Under the pieces are notes generated by a model, which worked only from the letters and a program-made list of their open reading frames with translations, was not told the origin of the DNA and did not search any database. The position numbers were made by a program, and so were the translations under genes. Positions 1-7,102 of a stretch of DNA of 18,778 nucleotides are shown piece by piece. Position 1 is the stretch's first letter, and every line of letters starts with the position of its first letter. This stretch comes from Treponema sp. (GTDB lineage: Bacteria > Spirochaetota > Spirochaetia > Treponematales > Breznakiellaceae): positions 1-18,778 of the forward strand of contig JAIRXN010000156.1 in assembly GCA_031268245.1 (NCBI GenBank), in the 5' to 3' direction.

Positions 1-1
1 A

Positions 2-346
2 ATACTGGAATACCCCTGTTACCACCTGGACGGCCGGGAACAACTGCGCCACCTGGATAAGCTCCTGGGGATACAAAGACTCAGGATGATCCAATACACC
101 TTTGTGGCAGGTCAGCCCTCCCCGATTGAACAGCTTCCGGCACTGAAAAAAATCCAGGAAAGCGGAAAACTGCTCCTCGTGATCATTGCCCCCGAATACG
201 TAAAGCCCCTGCTGGAAAACCTCTCCGCCCGGGGCCTCTTTATCAATACCGCCTGCGCAAATCCTGATGAGGCGGAGGACATCTTCAAAATCGTTAAGGA
301 ATACAGCGAGGACCGGCGGGGTATTAAACCCTTTCGGCACGAATAA
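2..346 (+). CDS. Uroporphyrinogen decarboxylase-like protein, C-terminal part
   Basis: This is a partial gene. The frame is open from base 2 and continues off the left edge; the ATG at 86 is internal, because coding-like sequence (ILEYPCYHLDGREQL...) runs ahead of it. About 114 residues are visible. The pattern of a His-Leu-Asp-Gly motif, a Leu-rich helix, an Ile-Gln-Tyr strand ending in AGQPSP, a helix with LPALKKIQESGK and the later GLFINT strand resembles the C-terminal end of URO-D (TIM-barrel) family proteins. Many of these in anaerobes are corrinoid methyltransferase-like rather than true haem enzymes. The catalytic N-terminal part is outside the window, so neither substrate nor role can be told. 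The next gene starts 47 bp downstream on the same strand and may be co-transcribed. The family call rests on recalled resemblance only. Confidence 0.6.
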   Translation: MLEYPCYHLDGREQLRHLDKLLGIQRLRMIQYTFVAGQPSPIEQLPALKKIQESGKLLLVIIAPEYVKPLLENLSARGLFINTACANPDEAEDIFKIVKEYSEDRRGIKPFRHE

Positions 347-393
347 AAATTACAGATCTAATTCTGTGATGATATAAACGTTAGGAGGCTCTT

Positions 394-2160
394 ATGAAGA
401 TACTGAAAATTCTCTCTCTTTCTCTTCTGGTTCTCATGGTTTCGCTGGGAACGGTCTTCGCTGCGGGAGGCAGACAGACGGGGACAGGGAGCGCCGGGGG
501 CGGCGCTTCTCCCGACAAGGACATCCTTCCCCGGAAGGAGACGCTCTACTACTTCAACCAATGGGGACCCATTACCGGGTACAATCCCTACGGTAACAGC
601 AACAATTCCTTTATAGGCGGAGAGGTGGAAGTGGTTTTTGAAACTCTCTTCCTCTACAATATGCTGGACGGGAAGCTCTACCCCCAAATCGGCGATTCCT
701 ATACCTGGAACGGCCAAAACATGACGATTGTCCTGAACCGGAATGTCAAATTCAGCGATGGCGCCCCCCTTACTGCGGCAGACGTGGTTAACTCTTATGA
801 ACTCCAGAAGACCTACACGACCGGCGCTTCGGGCTACTGGTCCTACCTGGATAGCGTTAGCGCCCAGGACAACTATACGGTGATCCTTAAAGGCAAGGCT
901 TCCAACTTCAACCCAAAATACATGGAGGCTTCCATCAGCGCCCTGCCCATCACCTCCAAGGCCTATTGGGACAAGCAGAACCTCGGCGGTGAAACTTCCG
1001 CCCTTCTCCAGTTCGCCGCCTGGGACTGTATAGGCACCGGGCCCTATAAGCCCTATTTCAATGACGAAACCATGCTGATCATCCAGCGGGTGGATACCTA
1101 TTGGGGCCAGCATTCCTCCCGTTACGGGAAACTTCCGGGGCCCAAGTATATAGCCCAGAATCTCTACAAGGATAACGCAGCAGCAGCCGCGGCGTTCCGG
1201 GAGGGCATGATCGACGTGGATCAGCAGTTTATGCCCCAGGTGTGGAGGATGTGGGAAAGCGGGGCCCCAATTGAGACCTATAGTCCCCAGGCGCCCTACT
1301 ACTTCCCCGGGGTAATCCCCATGATCATCTTTAATACCACCAAACCCGGTTTGGACGATCCCGCGGTACGCCGGGCCATCGCCATGTCCCTGGACTACGA
1401 TCTTATTGGAACCAACGCCATGAGCGGCTACACCGCCAAGATGGTACCCTCCCTGATGCTCCCCGTTCCCGCTGAACAGGCCCTGACCGATGCAAATGCC
1501 CTTAACCCCTATCAGTGGAACGGGGTGGATCTCGCAGGGGCCAACCGGCTCCTGGACGAGGCCGGCTGGGCCCGGGGCGCCGATGGCATCCGCTCCAAGG
1601 GGGGCGTAAGGCTTTCTTTCCAGGCAGAATGCCCCTACGGCTGGTCGGACTGGAACGCCTCCCTGGAAGTGGTCGCCCAATCGGCCCGGCAGCTCGGCAT
1701 GGATATCCAGACCTACTTCCCGGAAGCCAACATCTGGCAGCAGGATAAGGACAACACCACCTTCGACATCCTCATGGACGGCCCCGGCGGCACCGGCGCG
1801 GCTTCCCCCTGGACCCGGGCCTACGCCGCCATGGGCTCCATGGATCTTCCCCCGGCAGGAACCCCCAACCGGGTACAGAACTACGGCCGCTGGGTGAACC
1901 AGGAAGCCAACCAGATTATCAACCAGCTTGCCTCCGAAACCGATGCGGCAAAGGTCAAGCAACTCTGGACCAGGCTGAACATCATCTACCTCCAGGAGAT
2001 GCCCACCGCGGGCCTTATGTACCTGCCCGGAGTTTTCCACACCGTGAATACTTCGGTATGGAGCGGCTTCCCCAAGATCAACGACGGCACCAATATTCCG
2101 CCCACGATCTGTACCAACGGTTATGGGATAAAAGCCCTCTACAATATCAGGGCGAAGTAA
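394..2160 (+). CDS. ABC transporter substrate-binding protein, family 5 (oligopeptide/oligosaccharide type)
   Basis: A 588-aa exported solute-binding protein of the SBP_bac_5 (DppA/OppA-like) family, expected to capture a peptide or oligosaccharide in the periplasm and pass it to an ABC importer. Residues 1-23 form a signal peptide with a basic start, a Leu/Val-rich core and a VFA|AGG type I cleavage site. No lipobox Cys is present. The family signature for this group, VKFSDGAPLTAADVV, lies at about residues 118-132. Length fits the family (500-600 aa). The start is supported by AGGAGG at 383-388, 5 bases before the ATG. No permease or ATPase gene follows; they may lie upstream of the window or elsewhere, so this could be an orphan binding protein. 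The ligand cannot be told from sequence by eye. Confidence 0.9.
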   Translation: MKILKILSLSLLVLMVSLGTVFAAGGRQTGTGSAGGGASPDKDILPRKETLYYFNQWGPITGYNPYGNSNNSFIGGEVEVVFETLFLYNMLDGKLYPQIGDSYTWNGQNMTIVLNRNVKFSDGAPLTAADVVNSYELQKTYTTGASGYWSYLDSVSAQDNYTVILKGKASNFNPKYMEASISALPITSKAYWDKQNLGGETSALLQFAAWDCIGTGPYKPYFNDETMLIIQRVDTYWGQHSSRYGKLPGPKYIAQNLYKDNAAAAAAFREGMIDVDQQFMPQVWRMWESGAPIETYSPQAPYYFPGVIPMIIFNTTKPGLDDPAVRRAIAMSLDYDLIGTNAMSGYTAKMVPSLMLPVPAEQALTDANALNPYQWNGVDLAGANRLLDEAGWARGADGIRSKGGVRLSFQAECPYGWSDWNASLEVVAQSARQLGMDIQTYFPEANIWQQDKDNTTFDILMDGPGGTGAASPWTRAYAAMGSMDLPPAGTPNRVQNYGRWVNQEANQIINQLASETDAAKVKQLWTRLNIIYLQEMPTAGLMYLPGVFHTVNTSVWSGFPKINDGTNIPPTICTNGYGIKALYNIRAK

Positions 2161-2207
2161 ACAACATCTAAATCACGAAAACAACCGGGTTTTGGAGCAA
2201 GCTCAAG

Positions 2208-2237
2208 AACCAGTCCACAGCCCCCTGTGGACTGGTT
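2208..2237. terminator. Perfect hairpin between convergent genes
   Basis: AACCAGTCCACAG (2208-2220) and its exact reverse complement (2225-2237) form a 13-bp stem with a CCCC loop. It lies 47 bases past the stop of the solute-binding protein and 32 bases past the stop of the BtuF-like gene on the other strand. Neither side has a T-run, so it is not a classical intrinsic terminator. A bidirectional transcript-end or stabilising hairpin is the likely role, inferred from its position. Confidence 0.5.
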
Positions 2238-2269
2238 TGCCGGCCCCGGTTTCATCAGGTGATCCGGTA

Positions 2270-3268
2270 TCATGTATCCTCCCCAAAGAGAAGGAAAGAA
2301 ATTTCCAGCACCGCATCGGCAAGACGCGGGCCGTAACGGTAAAGGCTGTCCGAATTTACCGCGGCAATACATTCGTTCCTAACGGCAGGAATACTGTTCC
2401 AGCCGGGACGGGAGGCAAAGACTGAAATATCTGTTTTCATGTAGGGGTCGTCTCCGGTGAGGATCCAGTCAGGCTGCCTTTCCAGCACCGCTTCCGGGCT
2501 AACCTGGGGCCAGCTTTGGGCAAGATCGCCGAAGATGTTTACTCCCCCTGCCTTTTCAATAGCCTCGTTGATAAAAGTCCCTCCCCCTGTGCTCATCATG
2601 GGATCCGCGGAAAGCTCCCAATAGACTTTCGGCTTTTTGCCCTCCGGGCTTTTTCCCGCGGCAAGGGCGATTTTGTTTTTCATTTCCTCTGTCACTTTTT
2701 CCGCCCCTTCGGCACAGCCTGAAAGCCTTCCTATTGTTTCAATGGCGGCGTAGGCTTCTTCAAAATTACGCGGCTCCACCGCAAAACAGGGGATGGAAAG
2801 TTCCTCCAGCATGCTGCGGATACGGGCATGCATGTCACCCGAGAGGAGAACCAGATCCGGCTTAAGCGCAGTAATGGTTTCGACACTCACCGAAACTCCC
2901 GAAAAACCGCCGGCCTTGGGCTTTTCAAGGGCCTCCGGGGGATAGTTACAGTATTCGGTAACCGCGGCCACCCTGTCCCCGGCCCCAACGGCAAAGAGGA
3001 TCTCGGTTACCGCGGGCACAAGGCTTATGATCCGCTCCGCAGGCAGTTTTCCTTCATAGGGTTTTCCTGAAACATCCGTTAGTATGGCTGCTGCCGGCAG
3101 TGATTCTGCCGGTACGGATGCTGCGTCCCTTGACCCGGCGTTCCCGCCTGCTCTGGGCCCGCAGGAAAGAAGCGTACAGACGGCAGCGGAGAAAAACAGC
3201 GCCCTGTACAAAAATTTGTTTCTGCGGCGCCGGGACCGGTTTAATTTCTGTAGTAATCGATTTTCCAT
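2270..3268 (-). CDS. BtuF-like (cobalamin/iron-type) ABC transporter substrate-binding lipoprotein
   Basis: A 332-aa lipoprotein with the helical-backbone metal/vitamin-binding fold (TroA-like, periplasmic binding protein of the BtuF/FhuD type). After an Arg-rich start comes a hydrophobic segment ending in the lipobox LLSC (Cys 36), then ERIISLVPAVTEILFAVGAGDRV and a later KPDLVLLSGD strand. Both are typical of BtuF-like binders of corrinoids or ferric siderophores. Two ATGs compete: 3274 (starting MFMEN) and 3268 (starting MEN). The only SD-like sequence, AAAGGA, ends 2 bases before the first and 8 bases before the second, so I chose 3268. The 5' end overlaps the end of truA by about 28 bases, so it is read as the last gene of the long minus-strand operon. 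No BtuC or BtuD partner is in the window. Corrinoid versus iron ligand is undecided. Confidence 0.8.
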   Translation of the reverse strand: MENRLLQKLNRSRRRRNKFLYRALFFSAAVCTLLSCGPRAGGNAGSRDAASVPAESLPAAAILTDVSGKPYEGKLPAERIISLVPAVTEILFAVGAGDRVAAVTEYCNYPPEALEKPKAGGFSGVSVSVETITALKPDLVLLSGDMHARIRSMLEELSIPCFAVEPRNFEEAYAAIETIGRLSGCAEGAEKVTEEMKNKIALAAGKSPEGKKPKVYWELSADPMMSTGGGTFINEAIEKAGGVNIFGDLAQSWPQVSPEAVLERQPDWILTGDDPYMKTDISVFASRPGWNSIPAVRNECIAAVNSDSLYRYGPRLADAVLEISFLLFGEDT

Positions 3269-3987
3269 AAACATAATCCTTTGGCCGGCAGTGTTACTCC
3301 GGCCCGGCGGCGATCCCCCGATTCAACAAGGGTCTTGAAATCTTTTTCTGAAATATCCTTCTCTTCACAGTCAAGCAGGGTTCCTCCGATTGAACGCACC
3401 ATCTTCCAGAGAAAGGCGTTTGCGCCGATCTCGAAAATAAGGGCGCCGGCGCTGATAAAAAAACAGGCCTGAAAAATATGGCGTATCCGGGACTTGCTCT
3501 GATCCCGGGAGCTTGAAAAAACCGTGCAGTCCCGTTCCCCGAGAAGGAAACGGCAATACGCGTTGAGGAGTGCCGGCCGGGGCTGCCGCCATAACTGCAG
3601 CGCATAACGGGCCTCCTGGGGAAGAGCGGGCCTTCCGCAGATGAAGCTGTAACGGTAGGTCCGCATCTTTGCGTCAAAACGCGCATGAAAATCCGGAGAA
3701 GCCTCCGAAGCTTCCATGATGCGGAGATCCTGCGGAAGGAGACTGTTCAGAGCCGGTACATAGCGGGACGCTTCCATGTTTTCGACGGGTGAATAAAAGT
3801 TGGCAACCTGTCCTGCGGCATGAACCCCCGCATCAGTCCTGCCGGAACCTGTTATCCTGACAGGAACCTTGCAGATCTTCTCCAGGGCCTTTTCCATTTC
3901 CCCCTGAACGGTTCTCTTCTCTTTCTGTTTTTCCCATCCTGAAAACCCGGCGCCGTCATAGGCAATCAGAAGTCTGATGTTGCGCAT
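3241..3987 (-). CDS. truA: tRNA pseudouridine(38-40) synthase TruA
   Basis: A 248-aa cytoplasmic enzyme that isomerises uridines 38-40 in the anticodon arm of many tRNAs. It shows the family start IRLLIAYDGAGFSGW, the catalytic loop GSGRTDAGVHA with the nucleophile Asp at residue 52, the FHARFDAKMRTYRY strand in the middle, and FLWKMVRSIGG near residues 190-200. Length fits the bacterial family (about 245-270 aa). It follows the DUF2225 gene by 13 bases and overlaps the 5' end of the BtuF-like gene. The start codon is ATG, but only a weak SD-like AGG is seen about 12 bases upstream, so translation may depend on ribosomes coming from the preceding gene. Confidence 0.95.
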   Translation of the reverse strand: MRNIRLLIAYDGAGFSGWEKQKEKRTVQGEMEKALEKICKVPVRITGSGRTDAGVHAAGQVANFYSPVENMEASRYVPALNSLLPQDLRIMEASEASPDFHARFDAKMRTYRYSFICGRPALPQEARYALQLWRQPRPALLNAYCRFLLGERDCTVFSSSRDQSKSRIRHIFQACFFISAGALIFEIGANAFLWKMVRSIGGTLLDCEEKDISEKDFKTLVESGDRRRAGVTLPAKGLCLWKIDYYRN

Positions 3988-4000
3988 ATTGACATATTGC

Positions 4001-4858
4001 CTATTGATCGCTTTCGCCTAATTCTTTGTTGACGGCATCGTAAATTTCGCGGGCATGTTCCAGGAGGGGGCCCGGCTTGTCCTTTGAGGAACGGCCCATA
4101 CCGAATATTTTTGCGATGGTTCTGCGGGCGTCTTCCAGTGATGTTTTCCGCTGCTCCGGATTTGTATGGCTCCCGTACTTGTAACTCAGATAAGCGCAAA
4201 GATACAGTACCCCTTCGTAACTGTAGTTTTTGTCCGTGTCGGGCCCCATTACCTTGATACCGGAGAGAGTTTCCTTTCCTGACTGCTCGCGGTTTATCGC
4301 CTCGTTGTAGGAATACTGCGCTTTTTTGCGGAACAATACTGCCAGCCAGTCGTAATGCTGGCCGGGAAATTTCCTGTCAAGATCATCAAGAAGCCAGGCG
4401 GTCCTTAAGGCGGAAATCCCCTGTTTGATGGCAGGGGAAGCATCCTTGTCGTAGAAATCGTAACAGCGGAGGGCCAAATAGTGGGAGGCTGCTCCTTCCG
4501 CCAGTCCCCGGTTTTCATGAAAATCGATGCCGGGAAAGATGAGTTCCGTTTCCGCCTTGCGCTTTTCCCCGTCTTCCGTGGCCCTGCTCTTGTTTGCGGC
4601 GGGAAGATTTTCAAAATCGGCATCCATGGCGGCAAACCAGCATTCGGGACATACGATAATCTGGTAGGCTAGGGGATACACTTCCCCGTATTTGAGCGAA
4701 GGCTCATAGAGCCGGTGCAGTTCATCCGTCAGCTCTCCTGCGATAAGCCTTCCGCTGCCGGAGAGCAGTTCTTCCTTGTGAAAACTCTCTCCGCAGACAG
4801 GACACTTATACTCTTTTTTTGAAAGAAAGGATACTTTAAGTTCCCGTTCTTCAGTCAC
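4001..4858 (-). CDS. DUF2225 family protein
   Basis: A 285-aa soluble protein with two CxxC pairs: Cys19-Cys22 in KCPVCGESF and Cys70-Cys73 in VCPECWFAA. Together they could bind one zinc. The spacing, the acidic/aromatic segment between them and the long helical remainder match DUF2225, a family of unknown function found in spirochaetes and clostridia. The start is GTG, supported by GGAGG ending 6 bases upstream inside the acpS coding end; the first 8 bases overlap the end of acpS. The tight spacing within an operon for isoprenoid, c-di-AMP, acyl carrier and tRNA functions gives no clear functional hint. No signal peptide is visible. Confidence 0.85.
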   Translation of the reverse strand: MTEERELKVSFLSKKEYKCPVCGESFHKEELLSGSGRLIAGELTDELHRLYEPSLKYGEVYPLAYQIIVCPECWFAAMDADFENLPAANKSRATEDGEKRKAETELIFPGIDFHENRGLAEGAASHYLALRCYDFYDKDASPAIKQGISALRTAWLLDDLDRKFPGQHYDWLAVLFRKKAQYSYNEAINREQSGKETLSGIKVMGPDTDKNYSYEGVLYLCAYLSYKYGSHTNPEQRKTSLEDARRTIAKIFGMGRSSKDKPGPLLEHAREIYDAVNKELGESDQ

Positions 4859-5231
4859 CGGTATCCTCCAAAATTACCATGGCAATGGCATTGCCATGTT
4901 CGTGGGTAAGGGAAACATGCACCCTGGAAGCGCCGCTTTCCCGCAGGGCTTTAAGCGCTGTCCCGGATACTTTTATTTCCGGTCTGCCGTTATGCCTGTT
5001 AAGCACCATGATATCCTTGAGTACGATGCCGAAAAGCCCCGTCCCGAGCGCCTTACCAAAGGCTTCCTTTGCGGCAAAACGGGCTGCCAGTGAAAACACT
5101 TTCCCGGAACCTTTTGACATGACCGATGCGAGTTCATCGGAATGAAAGTACCGCTGCAGGAGTCCCGGCATGTCTACCCAGCGCCGCAAACGGTCTATAT
5201 GAACCGCATCGATTCCTATACCGACAATCAT
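4851..5231 (-). CDS. acpS: Holo-[acyl-carrier-protein] synthase
   Basis: A 126-aa phosphopantetheinyl transferase that moves 4'-phosphopantetheine from coenzyme A onto the conserved serine of acyl carrier protein, turning on fatty-acid synthesis. The start MIVGIGIDAVHIDRL carries the metal-binding Asp8, and RFAAKEAFGKALG carries Glu56. The C-terminal VSLTHEHGNAIAMVILE strand is also typical. Length is normal for AcpS (about 120-126 aa). The ATG is preceded by AGGAAAGG at a workable distance and starts 8 bases after the cdaR stop. The 3' end overlaps the GTG start of the DUF2225 gene by 8 bases, which suggests translational coupling. Confidence 0.96.
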   Translation of the reverse strand: MIVGIGIDAVHIDRLRRWVDMPGLLQRYFHSDELASVMSKGSGKVFSLAARFAAKEAFGKALGTGLFGIVLKDIMVLNRHNGRPEIKVSGTALKALRESGASRVHVSLTHEHGNAIAMVILEDTGD

Positions 5232-5239
5232 GGCCTTTC

Positions 5240-6214
5240 CTAATTATTCCCATCCTGCAGGTCTTGCAGGCGGACACTCACAACTGCGTTCTCCGGTTCC
5301 ATTCTGACAATCTTAAGACCGGAAACACCGGAAACTACTACAGGAAGCGTATAGTCTCCCTCTGCATTTATGCCGGAACAATCAATACTCATAAAAAGCT
5401 GAGAAGGCGTAAAGGCATCGAGAAGGGACTGATCTCCTTCTATCCGCACCGTTCCTGTTTCAGGCTGAATTTCCGCCGTAAAGCGGGAATCCAGATTGGT
5501 AAGGGATATGGAAATATTGCCGATGTTCCGTACCGGCACAGGCTTGCGGATATAGGCGCGGAATTCGGTCGTGCCGTTTCCCCGGATCGTGAGAAGCGGA
5601 TCGCGGTTAAGAATACGGACATCGATGGAAAAATCCTCGTTCCTTCCGTCCAGATCAATAAAGTCGGTATTAAGCTCAGAGAGCGCCCCCACAAGAGCCA
5701 GAGGACCGTCCACCACTACCTGAGCGGGAAAGAGGGTATAGGAAACCATCTCGTAGCCCGGAGCAGGGTCCCCCTGGAGACTGGGCATAAGCGGCACATA
5801 CTTGCTTATTCTCTGATCCAGTTCAAGCGATATTTCCATTGGATCGCAGGAAATCTGCAGGGGTTCTACTTCCAACGCGGTACCTTTCTTGCGAACCTGT
5901 ACGGTAGCCCGGTAGGAACCGGGACGGGTGTATTTTTTCAGATCGATATAAGCTTCAATGTCATCCTCGAGAATGGGATAGATACTGTTGGCCTCTCCCC
6001 GGAGGGTCACCCGGATCATGCGGGCATAGGAACTGGCAGGAAGCAGATTCTGATTCAACTCTACATCCAGGGGAACGGAAAAGAAACGGTCTTCCAGAGT
6101 ACTCATCCGGTGAAAGACAAAGAGAATCAATGCCAGTACAATTGAGAGGACTTTTACCGGCCAGTTTTCGGCTGAACGGATCAAAAATCCGGAAAGTTTT
6201 GGCATCTGTATCAC
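5240..6214 (-). CDS. cdaR: YbbR-domain protein CdaR, partner of the diadenylate cyclase
   Basis: A 324-aa membrane-anchored extracytoplasmic protein. One membrane segment (about residues 17-35, VKVLSIVLALILFVF) is followed by roughly three YbbR repeats (about 45-125, 135-215 and 225-318), each with alternating strands and a VPL/VPV element. In other bacteria CdaR binds CdaA and modulates c-di-AMP synthesis. The start is a GTG whose bases overlap the cdaA stop (GTGA); a GGAGGG-like sequence lies about 11 bases upstream. An in-frame ATG three codons later is a less likely start. The fixed cdaA-cdaR pairing strongly supports the call. glmM, often the third gene of such operons, is absent; acpS follows instead. 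Confidence 0.9.
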   Translation of the reverse strand: MIQMPKLSGFLIRSAENWPVKVLSIVLALILFVFHRMSTLEDRFFSVPLDVELNQNLLPASSYARMIRVTLRGEANSIYPILEDDIEAYIDLKKYTRPGSYRATVQVRKKGTALEVEPLQISCDPMEISLELDQRISKYVPLMPSLQGDPAPGYEMVSYTLFPAQVVVDGPLALVGALSELNTDFIDLDGRNEDFSIDVRILNRDPLLTIRGNGTTEFRAYIRKPVPVRNIGNISISLTNLDSRFTAEIQPETGTVRIEGDQSLLDAFTPSQLFMSIDCSGINAEGDYTLPVVVSGVSGLKIVRMEPENAVVSVRLQDLQDGNN

Positions 6215-7047
6215 AGGCCGTCCATCCCCCCTCCCGCGGCGGCAATTGCAGCTTCAGGAACAAGGGCGCTGTCTGTTTTCCGCCTTCCCTGATTGAGCAG
6301 CTCTTTAAGTTTTTTGGTTACTTCGAGAGGGCTCAGATCGTAGTAAAGCTTGGATTCGTATGCCAGGGAGATGGCTCCGCTTTCCTCGGACACCACCAGT
6401 ATTACTGCGTCACTCTGTTCCGACATTCCCAGACTTGCCCGGTGGCGGGTGCCGAAACTCTTGCGTATGTCCTGCTGTTCCGAAAGAGGAAGGAAACATC
6501 CTGCGGCAACGATTCTGCTGTTCTGTATGATCATTGCGCCGTCGTGAAGAGGAGTGTCGAATTCAAAAACCGTTACAATAAGACTGGAAGAAAGATCGGC
6601 ATTGAGCCGTGTTCCCGTATCGATGATGTGCCTGATATTGACCTTCCGGGGAAACACCACCAGCATGCCGCGTTTCTGCCGGGAGAGAATCTCCGCGGCG
6701 GTTACCACCGCTTCAAGCTGACCGATGCGGGGCTTCTGATCCGGTCTTAAAAAATCCCCCTGCCCGAGGCGGATGATGATCTTCCGCAGTTCCGGCTGAA
6801 ACACAATGGCCACCGCCACGAAGAGTCCCGGAGCCAGAACGGTAAGTATCCATTTGAGGGTAGTAAGATTGAGCATCGTTGCAATGCCGTAGATCAGGGC
6901 AAGCAAACCGGCGCCTTTTATCAACTGCACCGCCTGGGTTTTTGCCATGAGTTCATAGGCTTTGTAGAATAAAAAGGCGAGAATTGCCACATCCAGCACC
7001 GGACGGACAAATTCATAGATGGCGGATAGCCGCTGAAACCACTCCAC
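6211..7047 (-). CDS. cdaA: Diadenylate cyclase CdaA
   Basis: A 278-aa membrane enzyme that joins two ATP into c-di-AMP, a second messenger for potassium, turgor and cell-wall control in many bacteria. Three hydrophobic segments fill residues 15-85. The DisA_N/DAC domain follows, with the active-site motifs DGA (169-171, in TPLHDGAMII) and RHR (201-203, in GTRHRASLGMSE). The frame stays open back to 7299, but that would overlap dxs by nearly 200 bases. The GTG at 7047, with AAGGGGTG at 7055-7062 spaced 7 bases away, gives the usual family start VEWFQRL and the usual length. The gene ends in a 4-base overlap with cdaR. Confidence 0.93.
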   Translation of the reverse strand: MEWFQRLSAIYEFVRPVLDVAILAFLFYKAYELMAKTQAVQLIKGAGLLALIYGIATMLNLTTLKWILTVLAPGLFVAVAIVFQPELRKIIIRLGQGDFLRPDQKPRIGQLEAVVTAAEILSRQKRGMLVVFPRKVNIRHIIDTGTRLNADLSSSLIVTVFEFDTPLHDGAMIIQNSRIVAAGCFLPLSEQQDIRKSFGTRHRASLGMSEQSDAVILVVSEESGAISLAYESKLYYDLSPLEVTKKLKELLNQGRRKTDSALVPEAAIAAAGGGMDGL

Positions 7048-7073
7048 GCCTGGACACCCCTTATACCAGAATA

Positions 7074-7085
7074 GACAATATTGTC
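7074..7085. promoter_or_regulatory. 12-bp perfect palindrome in the dxs-cdaA gap
   Basis: GACAATATTGTC is a perfect palindrome in the 55-base gap between the dxs stop and the cdaA GTG, just upstream of the cdaA ribosome-binding site. It is the only sizeable gap inside this operon. An operator for cdaA, or a small RNA hairpin, is possible; no binding protein can be named. Confidence 0.25.
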
Positions 7086-7102
7086 CCTTTTCGCAAGCAG
7101 GG

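Noticed and set aside
358..2040. 560-codon open frame on the minus strand
   Set aside because: It is a codon-bias shadow of the solute-binding protein on the other strand; its translation is Gly/Pro/His-rich with no domain, and the plus-strand gene has a clear signal peptide, family motif and SD.
5126..6145. 339-codon plus-strand frame opposite acpS and cdaR
   Set aside because: No domain, no SD, and it lies antisense to two genes with clear family motifs.
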